From Gamsiella multidivaricata (Eukaryota > Mortierellomycota > Mortierellomycetes > Mortierellales > Mortierellaceae): 64,000 bases of DNA. The notes under the pieces were generated by a model. It had not been told where the DNA came from. It worked only from the letters and a program-made list of their open reading frames with translations, and ran no database searches. The translations under genes and the position numbers were made by a program. This document shows positions 33,916 through 46,200 of the stretch, piece after piece; positions within the stretch are counted from its first letter, which is position 1, and the number at the start of each line of letters is the position of its first letter. The DNA is taken from assembly GCF_025024155.1 (NCBI RefSeq), contig NW_026251714.1:496001-560000 (forward strand). The letters run 5' to 3'.

Positions 33916-35071
33916 ATGTTTTCGACTTATCCCGGACAGGTCGTCGTCGACCACCCCGTCAGCGTACCCATCGAGCATCGTTTCGACCCCTATGTCGACA
34001 ATGGCGGGTGAGTGACCAGAATACCCTTCAAACGCTCAAAGCCAGGACAGCTTATTCCAACCTGTCCACACATATCTGGGCTTGCTTCCTTACATTTAAC
34101 ACACCGCAAGTCGCGTTATTGAAGCTGAAGATACCTTCAATTGGCACAGGGACGGAAACACTAAACGCGTTCTACTCTGATTATTTAGCACGCTGCTGTC
34201 AATTGCTGGCGAGGATTTTTGCGTAGTGGCTGCCGATACACGACAGAGCGAGGGATACTCGATCAACTCACGCTATGTTCCTAAGTCGGTCAAATTGTAA
34301 GGGCTAGCAAAGGCGTTTGATCTCGTAAGTATTAATTCCACGACTATCATAAGGAGTGAGAGAGTTAACAGGGTCTTGCACAACGATATGATAATAGGTC
34401 TGACAAGACTGTGATCTCGATGGGAGGATGCTACGCCGACTGCTTGACCCTCACAAAGAGAATCCAGCAGAGTATGGAGGTAATACAGGATCTATTATAT
34501 TGATTTGTATGCCATGGCGTGTATACTGCAATGAAGACCTAATGTGTGGTATATTGCGATCTGATAGTGGTACCATCACGCTCACGGAAAGACCATGTCA
34601 ACGGCTGCAGTCGCACAGATGCTCTCGATCATGCTTTACCAAAAGCGCTTCTTCCCGTTCTACAGCTGGTGCATCTTGGGCGGATTGGACGAGGAGGGCA
34701 AGGGTGCTGTCTATACCTATGATCCTGTCGGGTCGTATGAGCGTGAGACTTGCAGATGCGCTGGCTCCGCCTCGGCACTCATCCAGCCTTTCTTGGATAA
34801 CCAGGTACGAGCGACGAGTCCGTCTAGGATTGTTTTTTCAACGATTGACTGCCAGCTGACATACTTGTTCATTTTTATTTTGTACCAGATCAACTTCAAG
34901 AACCAGGAGACGCAGAGACAGAGGCGTTCATTGGATCAGGTCCTGCGCATCACAAAGGACTCATTCACATCTGCAACTGAGCGTGATATCTACACAGGCG
35001 ACTATCTCGAGATCTTTGTCATTACAAGCAAGGGCGTCGAGATCCAGAAGATGGATTTGAAGAAGGACTAA
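33916..35071 (+). CDS. PRE7: Proteasome subunit beta type-1 (beta6) (5 exons)
   Basis: Non-catalytic beta6 subunit of the 20S core. Exons 33916-34007, 34189-34296, 34398-34479, 34568-34804, 34889-35071; total 702 nt, 233 aa. Conserved blocks: [98 protein letters not shown]. These match the human PSMB1/yeast Pre7 pattern. The mature-start Gly-Gly-Thr is followed by Leu-Leu (the GG-T junction spans intron 1), and beta6 is normally inactive. The gene ends with [10 protein letters not shown]. Confidence 0.92.
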
Positions 35072-36063
35072 AAATCCACAACATTCATCAATTGGAAGGG
35101 CATATTTGGATGTGGCAAATGGTTTGAGGGCTTTTTTGCTTGCATTTCAAGTCGATACAATAAACGAAGCACGTTCATGTTTGGACCATATCTTTTTTTT
35201 TTTTAGAAAACAAAAAAATAATGAAAATAAGAAGCGATGTAGGCTATATAGCAACACCTTTCGCACCTTCATTTGTTGTCACCCGGTGCATACATATTTC
35301 ATCTAGGATTTCAACTCCAAGTCCTTAATGAACTTACACCTTGGAAGAAAGGTGTCTGCCATTCAAGGTTGTATAGATGGAACCAGATTTTTTGAGGAAC
35401 ATCCGGGACGAGAAAGGTTGCATTTCTATACAGTCTGAGGATGGTTGGAAACGTGCACCATCTGTCAATGGACCTCCTTAACAATACCAAGACCTGTGGC
35501 AATAGGACTATGCACACGTGTTTTAATGATATGTCAGATTGTGCAGTATCAATCTAGGCCCATGGGAGGCGTCAGTTTGTAGCTGTCTGAGTAATTCATC
35601 TTAGACTTACAGGTTTCCTGGCCAACAACGACTGGTATTTGATCAAACGGCTTAAAATGGGAATCCAATGGGGCAGCTCTTACAAGGGACCAGATTGTTC
35701 GACGTGTGGCTCAGAAGATGGATGAGAAATGCAGAGGAGAGGTTCTCGTGGCTTGCAGAGGAGCACATTAAAGTTTCTTAGTTTCTTTGCAAGCAAAAGC
35801 ACCTGTACCTGAATAACAGAGTTTGGACGTTGGACCAGAAGCCGATGCTCAATGGTCCAAGCCGAAACAACGGGCGATTAGTTGGCAGACTGTTGTTCAT
35901 CCTCAGGCACAAGGACCTCCAGAAACCATATAAATACTCCTACCATCCCCTCCGTTTTTATCTCATTCCTCAACAGAGTCTTCAAGCACACAGACACCTT
36001 CTCCCACCAACACATCCACTCCCTCAACCACTCTTCACTCTTACAGCAATACTCATTCCAAAA
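35072..36063. other. Intergenic before the LUD gene
   Basis: No gene seen. The last about 150 bp (CT-rich, with TATAAATA at 35928-35935) look like the promoter and leader of the LUD-domain gene, with a TATA-type box about 130 bp before its ATG. Confidence 0.5.
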
Positions 36064-36871
36064 ATGTCTGCCGCTCTTTCCCACCCCGAGAACACCCACG
36101 CTAACCATACTTTTGCCGCCCTGGTCAAGTCTGACGCCCAGTTGGCTCCTCTTGCCGACCATCCCTACACCAAGCCCGTCAGCGAGGAGCGCGTCGCTGC
36201 TGCCAAGGCTGGTCTCGAGGCCAGCGGGTTCAAGGTCCAGGTTGTCAACAACCGCGCCGAGGCCTTCCACGCCCTCAAGGCCCTTATCCCTGCCGGTGCC
36301 AGCGTCAACAACGCCCATTCGACCTCGCTCGAGGAGATCGGCTTCATCACCTACCTCAAGGGTGAGACGTAAGTTTTCGATATTTTTCTGCATATCCTTC
36401 CGTTACACACAGCCAACCAGCTCGTACTAACGTCGATCGAATCTTTGCCTATCTTCTAGTGAGTGGAACAATGTCCATGCCCAGATCCTCGCCGAGATGG
36501 ACTATGCCAAACAGGGTGAGCTTCGCCGCACCATTGGTAGCACCGTCGACTACTATCTCACTTCCATGAGCGCCGTCACCGAGACTGGTGCTCTCGTTCA
36601 CGCCGATCTCTCCGGCTCCAAGGTCGGAGGTGTCGCCTTCGGTGCTGCTAATGTTATTGTCCTTGTTGGATCCAACAAGATTGTCAAGGATGAGGATGAG
36701 GCCTACAAGCGCACACACGAGTTCGCCGTCGCTGCTGAGAGTGCCCGTGCTCGTGATGCCTACGGCGTCCCTGGCTCGGCTGCTATCAATTACGAGGTCA
36801 TCAAGAAGGCCAATCCCTTCAACCCTAGCCGTATCCAGGTTGTCCTTGTCAAGGAGGCCCTCGGATACTAA
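36064..36871 (+). CDS. LUD-domain (LutC-like) protein (2 exons)
   Basis: Exons 36064-36368 and 36460-36871; 717 nt, 238 aa. The whole protein matches the LUD domain (DUF162) seen in bacterial LutC, a lactate-utilisation protein, and in stand-alone fungal proteins of unknown role. Visible blocks: GASVNNAHSTSLEEIGFITY, YYLTSMSAVTETGALVHADL, SGSKVGGVAFGAANVIVLVG, KIVKDEDEAYKR. Codon use is strongly biased to C/G-ending codons, more than in neighbours, suggesting high expression, and a TATAAATA box precedes it. No targeting signal is obvious. The biochemical role in fungi is not established. Confidence 0.85.
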
Positions 36872-37195
36872 ACATGTCCCTGTACAACAAATACCATAGA
36901 CCACGTCTTCATGTACCAACAATAGAAATAAAAGTAGATCCCTTTTATGCATGCGCTCTATGGAGGTATCAAAAGTCCGAGACAGATTCGCCTATGGGTG
37001 TGCTGCTGGGTTTGCATTCGTGTACGTCTGGCGTAATATTAGCCCCCTGGATGTGATGTGGGGTGCGCGTCTTCTATCCTTTCCTGGACACTGAGAACCA
37101 CCCGTCACCTGAACCATTTCTTTCGCACCTTGAACTTCAACTCCATACAGCAACAGCTACCACTCATTGCATTCCTCAAACGCATCGCGTCGTCC
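36872..37195. other. Short intergenic region before E2 copy 2
   Basis: 324 bp with the 3' flank of the LUD gene and the CT-rich leader of E2 copy 2. Nothing else seen. Confidence 0.5.
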
Positions 37196-38881
37196 ATGAC
37201 TGAGCAGTCTACACTCCTACTGGCGAAGCAGCTCAAAGGTAAGCATAACTCTTCCCATCACCCACCTTGCAACAGCCATTCATTACCGTCAACTTGCACC
37301 CATTCCCACAACCCACAGGGAACACAAAAGAAAGTTTGCTACGCCTGCAGTCTCCCACGTTGCATTCCCATGCCTCACATTTCGAATGAAAAAAGAAAAA
37401 AGAAAAAAGAAAAAAGCATGGGGTTACGGGTCCTTCATCACTTTGTCCACAGGGTAATAAGCTGGCACTTGTTGGTTTCGCCATTGGTGCTGGCGGCTGG
37501 CTTCTGGCTCCACGACAATTTTTCTTTATCCAGTGTTTCGTGAGGACCCCTTCCTTGGCTGCCTTCTGCTGACTATGGCCGTAGTTCTGGCCCTTGCCAA
37601 GAGAATCGATCTAGCTTTACCGTATCGACACCCGTCTTGGATCTTGGCGGGCTGTACTGACATATCTACTCATTGTTAAATGCTCCGCTTAGAGCTGACG
37701 AAGAATCCCGTGGAGGGTTTCTCCGCCGGCCTCCTTGACGATAACAACATCTACGAAGTACATACTCATATTTTAAATGCTTCAGTATCTTCAAGAGATC
37801 CTGTTCAGTCGCTAATCAGACATCTATTCTCGTGTTTGTCCGTGTTGTAGTGGGAGATCATGATCATGGGACCGCAAGATACACTCTAGTAAGGCCCTTG
37901 AATGTCTATGATCGCCATGCCCCGACACAGGATGTCAGGGAGATCTATGTTGACAGGACGAGCAGGAATAATGCAGCAGGTCTTTCCACCAGTTATAATC
38001 ATACAGGATGGCTCTCAGCACATCTACGTTTGTGCTGTCCACCCTTCTCGTGCTTTGTGTGGCAATCAGATCGTAGCCTGATCGACAGCGACATTTTCTG
38101 CGGCACCCTCTTGCCGTTTTGAAAAGATATTGCGCCGTGCCAAGATAAGTTCTAACCATCGAATTGTTGTGTTTTACCTAATACTAGTGAGGGAGGATTC
38201 TTCAGGGCGATCATGACCTTCCCTCAAGACTATCCATTGATGCCACCAAAGCTCAAGTTCACAACAGACATATATCATCCCAATGGTAAACGGTGTGAGG
38301 ATGCAATTTGTCACACAAATAAAATCTGGCCAATCAAGCTGGATCTTGACGTCGAAAGTTGAAACGCGAAACCTAACGGTGTAATTGTCTATTATCTTTT
38401 GGTATAGTATATCCCGATGGTGAGGTCTGCATCTCCATTCTGGTACGACGCAAAGTCCCTTTCTCTCTCTCTTGTCTTTCTGCCTTGATGGACAAGACCT
38501 GTTTTTAATACACGTTCACTGTTCCTAACGCCTCGGTACGTTCTACGGTTTACTGCTCTAGCATCCCCCCGGCGAAGACAAGTACGGGTACGAGCAGGCG
38601 AACGAACGCTGGTCACCAGTGCACACCGTGGAGACTATCTTGGTCAGCGTCATTTCCATGCTATCTAGCCCGAACGACGAGAGTCCTGCGAACATTGAGG
38701 CCGCTGTAAGATATCGATTGCAAGCTTGGTTTTAGACGACGAAAGGAAATAGAAAAAAAATAATCTAACCGGCACTTCTTTGTGGCGCTTGAGCATCTTA
38801 TAGAAAGAGTGGCGCGACAGTTACGCGTCTTACAAGAAGAAGGTGCAACGAATTGCAAGGCGTTCGGCGGAGGATATGTGA
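37196..38881 (+). CDS. Ubiquitin-conjugating enzyme E2, UBE2G/Ubc7 type, copy 2 (7 exons)
   Basis: Exons 37196-37238, 37693-37757, 37851-37888, 38188-38285, 38408-38442, 38562-38705, 38804-38881; 501 nt, 166 aa, each exon equal in length to copy 1. The first intron is 454 bp, much longer than the rest. The active-site Cys is in [12 protein letters not shown], with the acidic-loop insert [14 protein letters not shown]. Differences from copy 1 are conservative and clustered at the N-terminus ([16 protein letters not shown] against [16 protein letters not shown]) and in the last 20 residues. Both copies look functional, so retained partial redundancy is likely. Confidence 0.92.
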
Positions 38882-39125
38882 AGAAGCATCAGTGCATTCG
38901 GGCGGCGTATGGACATATCCTCACTGAGAGATAGCTGTCATTGAATAAAACTGTTAATGCCACAACCATCAACTTCCTTTTTGTTGCTATAAAGCGTTCT
39001 TTGCCTTTCTATTGCTGCTTTCATCGTGCGATTTGGATATAGTGCTATTAGGCTATGAAGGAAGGCCTGGATATTACTCCCACGCGCGTAAATGAGTCTG
39101 GTTGGGAATGAGTGTGGGAAACGAT

Positions 39126-40214
39126 TTACAGGTCGAAGTCGATGCTAATGCTGCCTGATCCGAGATCCAACTCGATCCGCTCGGGGTTTCTTGCCTCTCG
39201 TTCCATCTTCGTCGCCGGGTCTTCGGTTGAGGTATAAGTGGCATTGATGTCTCTACTCGCTTCCTTGTCATTCTTGAGAGCTACATCTGCTTCTACATCC
39301 GCATCCACTGCTGCTGACGCGGATACCGCGGTTGTGGCACTGAGTGCGATCGCTGCAACAACGGCTGCTCCGTCACTGATATCAAGCTGTGCAATCTCAT
39401 CCTCTTCATCCCTATCATCCTTGTCATTGTGATTTTGATTAGCGGCTGCTTCTCGCCTTCGCATCACCTCGATCTTTAGAGCACTGTTCATCGCAACAAA
39501 TCCCCGGCGTGCACCCCCCATTGATCTAAAGCCAGAGTAAAAGCCGGTGCCCCAGCCTTCATAACGCTCCCCTTGAGTGAACTCTGTAACCGTGCCTCCT
39601 TGGTCGCTGGTTAATTGAAAGTAGTGCGTCCTCTAGCGTGAATAGAGCGAAGGTGAATTTGAAAGGAGGGAAGTTAGACAAGGCTCCCTTTATGTTGAAG
39701 AGAAGTATTAAAAGGTTGACATTTGTTACACACGTTTACAAAGCCCTTGACGATCCATTCAAGATGAGATTCGGGTTCGGCTTTTAGGAGTTTTGCTGTC
39801 AAGGAGTATGCTGAACAGTTGATTAAATACCCGTCTATCGTTTATCATCTCTTTTTTTCCCTTTTTTTTTTGACGTTGCACACGAAGGCCTGCTGAGGAG
39901 TGCTTACAAAATGGTGCTCCGCAAAAGAGTGTCATTGGCAATCGCATCTTGATACTCAGCGCTTCTCCGTCTATCATAATACGCCAAACAGATGCAACTA
40001 TATTAGAGACTAGTGCCCTTTCCCTTTGTCGAGAGCAGTGCAACGATGTAGTGTTGAAAAGTAGCCAAAGGGGAAGAGGATATTTACTAGCAACGGTTCC
40101 TTTGGCTTGCACAAATAACGGGTTCCACTCTTCATAATGGCGCAAGTCCGTGAGGACCTCCCATACCTCATACGGAGGAGCCGCAATGGTGATACTAGCC
40201 TTGCTCTCCTTCAT
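39126..40214 (-). CDS. SRPBCC (START-like) domain protein, multi-exon
   Basis: The first exon (40088-40214) encodes SITIAAPPYEVWEVLTDLRH and YEEWNPLFVQAKGTV, the typical opening of SRPBCC/polyketide-cyclase-like lipid-binding domains. Middle exons within about 39730-40015 carry ALSIKMRLP and ESHLEWIVKGF. The last exon starts at 39632 with RTHYFQLTSDQGGTVTEFTQ and GERYEGWGTGFYSGFRSMGG, matching the end of the fold, then a low-complexity acidic/Ala-rich tail to the stop at 39126. Middle exon borders are uncertain. The ligand and cellular role are unknown. The tail (NHNDKDDRDEEDE and onward) is not part of the fold. Confidence 0.75.
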
Positions 40215-43200
40215 GTGTGATTGCGGGTTAATGGGCGAATGGACCTGCTGCGTGTTGATATTACTGGTGTGGATAGCCGATGATGAAGGATGGCGATGGG
40301 AATCAGAACAAAGAAGAGAAAAAGAATGCTACGACCTCAAAAGCTCTCCATAGCAAGGCATGGCAATATTTGACTACCCGCTACCGGGCCGTCGAATGCC
40401 AAGATTCGTTCTTTCTCCTAGTCATTTCCATGCTCCATATAAAGCCATGCAAGGAGGCGGTTCTTCGCCATTAAACATGGACGCCTATCAATGGCTTCCC
40501 TTTTCAAGGGGCATACCATGCATCTATTTAGCTATTTTACTTTTCTACGTGGTCGCTATCGAGCTATGCTGCGATTTCTCCAGTTGCTCTCACGCAGCTA
40601 CAGAGTGTTTAAAGAAGCGAGAGAAACCATGTGCGAACCTTGGCTCCCTGCCGTTGTTATCGAAGAGGCTGAACGAAATCGCAGCAATCGAGAACGTGTA
40701 CGAACACAGTTCTTGTTATTTTTTTTTAATGATTATTTTTAAAAATACCAAACCCTTGTGTGCATTTATATCTGTCGCGAAACGTGTCTTTCTATTTTTT
40801 GACACAGCGCATGTAGATGTCACAGGCACTTCGCCTAGGGCTCTTCTCTTTTCCAAGAGTTTCCATACTAGAATGTTGCGCTTTAAACAATAACGAACCG
40901 GAATATGGGCCGTGTGAGGACGCCTTTGTAGTATGGCGGTAAGTATAGGCTGCGGCTCTTGAATAGAAAGCATAGTAGCGCGCCGCACTTTGAGTAGGCC
41001 TTGGCGATCGACCCATCGAGCGGTCGCGGCTGTATCTTTTTTTTCTTCCTTTTTGGTGTAACACTCCAGAGTTGATGCCAATGGCTAAGCTTGGGCATGC
41101 TAAGGCAGCATAGACGAATATATTGCACCTGACCCCGACAGACATGTCTGATCGCACGGGTTAGAAGCACGATGACGACGAATGGCAGACTTCTCCTTGT
41201 TGATCGCTTTTTACATGCCAGAAAGTGTTCTTTTGCCGCTTACAGTGAACGAGCAGCACTCACCTGTGTAACACAACACTTGTTGCGTCGCCGATCGGCG
41301 CTGCGAACTTTCAATGCCAGCTGACCATGCACTTCGTTAGTACTTTCGGCTCCTCAATCGTCTCGATCAATAAGCCGAAGGACACCAAAGGATTGAAAGC
41401 AATAAAAATCTTTTACAATGCCTGCGCATTCAGCCCAATTGCTGATTCTTATGAGCACAGTGTTTGCGTACAAGCAGCTCTGTTAGTCTATTCTTGGCCA
41501 CTTCATTGTCATAGCACCAATTGTAGAGAAATATGTAAAGGACCACAAGACTAACACTGGCAATCTTGCACACGGATTCAGGGGGTAATGTGTTATAGAA
41601 AGAGAAGAAGACCTACGTTGGCTCTGATACCATGAGGCACATAACAATAGTAACCGATGATCGTTTGCTTTTCTCGTTCGTCCTCCCGCCGCAGCCGCTT
41701 TTTTTTCAATTTAGTTTGGCCACGTTTACCAACACATGATCTAGGAAGCTGACTCTTCATTAAATGAGAACCGGTTCAGGCCGGCAAAACAAACAGCGAG
41801 GCAGGTACTTGGTTTTTGCATCCACAACCATCCAAGAGGCGCAGGGTTGACCGTGCTCTCGCATGATTAAATGCACAATGCACGCGTAGAACAAAAACTC
41901 GACTCTTTAGTAGATGTGTTGCACCTTGCGCACGACACGCGTGACGCATCTTGACTAAACGGCGGCAAAATCATGAAAGCGACAGCATGTGTATCGTTCT
42001 TTTATTAGCTATGATGCATACCGTGTGTGCTCGCGTAATACATTGTCTCGCAATAGTAACGGCAACAGCATCGGCAACAGCATCGGCAGCCGGAAAATAT
42101 AATGAAAACAGGCCAGACATATATGGATAGTGTTGTGTAAATCTATCATTAACAATTAATCTTTTAGAGACACAAAAGGGCGGAGCTCAAGGCCGATCTT
42201 CAGTTACACGGAAGATATGACCTATGCGGCGAAGGCAGGAAGGACTATCAATGGAATTCGTTCGAAAACGCGTTGCAAAGAGAAATATCGTGGGACGACC
42301 ACAGGCCAAGAGCCCGAAGATGACCCTGGTAGTCATTTTGCATGTTATCCGCAGTTAATACATTCCTCTATTTAGTACAGGTCATTCAGTGCTGCAGAAA
42401 AAAAAGATGCAGCTATAGAAGGTGTGGGGCTGAGGGTGTGCGACATATTCTTCAAAGGAGGCAGTGTAAAAGCGTTTTTTGGCTGGCTGAGCAGGTCTAG
42501 AATAAAATTCGCTGAAGGCTTTAATGACAGCTACTAGACTATTATGGGTTTTCAGGGCACTCATGGCGCAATAGAGGTTTGTCAACGATGTTATTAATTT
42601 TTTGTGTGAAGGGTACTCATGGACATCGCCCAACGATCGAAATGTGTAGTCTAGACCTCGTTGACTAGCTCATTATTCAGCAGCCGTGCACCAAAAGCAC
42701 CACATGTACCGTCCATGCATGTGAGCATTGGTCGCCTTTAGCGATAGACCGTTAAGTGCTGCTCAACGTAGATAACCTTCTCAAGTAGGAACAGCTGAAT
42801 ATGGTCATTATTGCTCAACGTCGCTGCAAGATTCGAAATAGGACGCGTTAATGTTAAGTTAGAAAGGAAGAAAGGAGAGCAAAAGAGAGAACGCTTCTCT
42901 CTGTAATAGAGTCCATCAAGAATGCAGCAACTATCAGAGGTATGCGATGTATACGGAGCGGAAGATAATCTATCAGTATTCACGCGTGCGATTTCTTGTT
43001 TGTCTCTGGCCCACTGTCAGTAGTATACGCAATTAAGGCTGACTCCGATGCGAATTCGTTGCCATGCACGTAATCCGCGAACGCTGGTCTGCGCAATTGG
43101 AAGCAGCTGACTAGGAATTGTTAATCCCGACATCCATTGATTTGCAATCGACGCGTCTTGTTGCACGTACTTATTTTTCCGGCTACGATTGAGTACGGTG

Positions 43201-46200
43201 CACTAGTGTAACAGGGATGCTATACAATGGTGCTAGTCCTTGTCGCACTTCTTTTTACTTGAGTGAGCTGCATCGGCGACGATCAATTGAAGTGTCACCA
43301 ATACAGTCCTGCTTGTGTGGACGCTATTGACATTCTCGTTATACTCCTAGTGAACAGACAGTTTGAGAGCTACAGAAACTCAAAAGGACCAGATATCAGA
43401 CATGGGGCGATGTATGTGTTCATATCTTTTCTTTTAGCTACACTCTAAAACCTCTCGGTTCGCACGTAAGTCATTTGAAGACGCACTAAAAGTCTCGTCT
43501 CCAACCTTCTAATAATGTCCTCGAGAACACTTTCAAAAGTACACATTCGCGGTATCTCCTAAAATGGAGACGCGTCGGGGTACCGACCCTCAAGGTTGGT
43601 TGCCGGGCGAGGAAGGGCAAGAGAGTAACCAAACAGCTTCGCCAAAATGAACATCGGAAAGAAAGTGCGAAACGAGACATGGGCGCACGCTAGAGAAGGG
43701 GGCTCCAGCACCCAACCTATCGAGCACACACATCATTTATGTTTGTGCAATGAGTACGAAAAACCCCTGAATCGCGATTACCGCAAAAGGTCAAATTGTT
43801 TAAGAAAAAAAAAAAGTTTAGCGCACAAGCACTTTTAAATATGGTACCTGTGCAGACTACAAAATAACCTTCACCTCGTTTGAGGTGTATAGTTTATTCC
43901 GGAGAAAAGATAAATACAAAGTTAAGGACTCAGGGATGCCTTTCTTTGGAGCCCATTTAACTAGCGAACGGGAGGTGCAGAGGAAAATTCCCGGGGCAAA
44001 CCACACTCATGAATCGATAATGTGTCCTACCACGTCTCTCCTGACTGCAATCAGGAACCAACTGAATATCCTACTCAAGAAAGGCGGTAGCTCCGCCATT
44101 ATGGTGTAAAGTGCATCATTCGCGCAAATATCACGACACTCAGTGGGTTTGTTTCTGAAGCGGAAGGATGGGATTAGGATTTCTTTTCAGTCATTTTTTT
44201 ACAACGCAATGGGAAGTATTTAAGATGCCATGTTTTGAGATGGAAAAAAGGCAACAGTGGGACCAACGACTGTTTTAACTGAATTCGAGTGTGACTTCAG
44301 TGAGGGTTAGAGACTCTGTAGATCCTTGCAGTATTACTTTCCTACTAACAGGTTCATAATTTAGACAGAAGGAGAGAGAGAGAGAAAATGGGAGTTTCAT
44401 AGAATCAACTCTGTACCACATCGCATGAGATAATTTTACATTCAGAGAGGCAACACATCCAGCGCCACGAAATACATGCGCTCCAGCCTGTAATTCATAC
44501 TACACCGAGCATCTCCTTTAGATTCTCTTTCTTTCTTCTCCCGGAGCATCGTACTGTAGTTGAGAATGGCGCCCTTACACAGATCATGATCTGCAGCTCG
44601 TAGCAAGGGGCTTCAGGAGTGCAGGAGAGAGAGAAGTGGAGTGCAGAGTGCGTCATGTTCACACATTTACTGTAAGGATAATTTCGAGATGCTGCTGGTT
44701 CGATGTGATGTGGTTTTTCTTGTGTTATTTGTTTTTTTTTACGATGGCCTATCAGATAGTCCGAGAATCTTGAAGATCAACAGATGAGAGCAGGGGCCAC
44801 ACCGTGCTCGTGTTATCCGTGCTGTTTTTCTTGATGCATGTTCAGACCAATGGGTGCTTTTCCGGGCCAGTTGTAGGTAACCCTCGCGCGTTGCGACATT
44901 GAAACCAATCCTTTTTGACTAAGCGATTAGCAGATCGTCAGCATACCGGCGGCCAATCAATCCATATATGGACTGAGGCAAAGGAATTGTAGCATGCCTT
45001 TGTTCCGATTGCTGCAACTTTAGGCAGCCCTTATCTGTATCACACAGCCAGGAACTACATATGCCTACTTTCGGCGGCCTCTCGCTCTGCTACAGAAATT
45101 TATTCCTACTACAGTCCCAAGTGAGTGCTATCACCGCACACATCTTTCCCCCAGAGTACGCGAAAAAGGAAGAGCAGAGGCAGGATAACAGCATGGCTGT
45201 GAAATGCACCAATATATATTACGCGTACTGCACAAAACAAATAAGGCGTACACACTGCGTAATCGCACGCGAAACCCTCTATAGTTTTCTGTCTCCTGAT
45301 AATATCTCATTCACAGAATCACCAAGTTCTAAGAGGCTCCCCCTTGCAGTCAATCTTGCCTCTGTCTCTTAGTCTCCACCTTATAGATCAGAAATAGGTC
45401 AAACTAGTATTGGGATGAACCAAGACCAAGACGTTATAGCAGGTCTTTTTTCTTCTTGAATAGGCAGTAAACTGGATAATAAGATGTCGCGCCTTCCCCA
45501 TCACTCCAAAGAAAGCTTTTACTGCCCTGGAGTATAAAGGACTTGAGACCAAAAACCACGTTTTGCCTTCTATTCATTCGTTTGAGTGGTATTCCAAACT
45601 CGCGACTTGTACAAAAAATAACATATCCAGAGCACCAGAGCGGGGATTGCAAAATGAACTTACCCTTCGCCAACAGCATGGTCCCAGCTCTAGCAATGAT
45701 CTGAATGCGAAGTTGAGGCAAAACAGCTATGAAAATGATTGCTGAGGCATCTTCTACATAGAATTAAAATATATAAGCTTATTCGATCCGTTATTCATGA
45801 TGCTGAAGTGCCATGCCGGCCGATCGTAAGAAATATGCAGAAATAGCTATCCGGATAACCCTTGGTATCAATCTCAGTCGTATTGCTGCATGGAAGGGAA
45901 GTACAAACACGTCCAGATGTTTCAAGTACCCCCTTATTGAATTCCTCTCCAATCGCTTCGCGTCAGCTACCTGATAGAGTTTCAGATCGCGTACAGCTTT
46001 GTGTCCTCCTGGGTCATTTGTCCATTATGGTACCTATGGATCTCAGTCTTTCATTTGAGAAGCCTGGATGAGTTGTAACAGAGGGTGAGCAGCCAGCATG
46101 AGCAGTCAACATGAGCAACCAACATGAGCAGCCAGAGCAGATACAACCTGTCCGGATCCATCACTCATCTTCGATGCAGCTAAGATATCATTAAAAAAAT

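Noticed and set aside
32383..35071. PRE2 and PRE7 as another mirror pair of the duplication
   Set aside because: They are the beta5 and beta6 subunits, whose divergence predates eukaryotes. Their opposite orientation near the centre is coincidental to the duplication.
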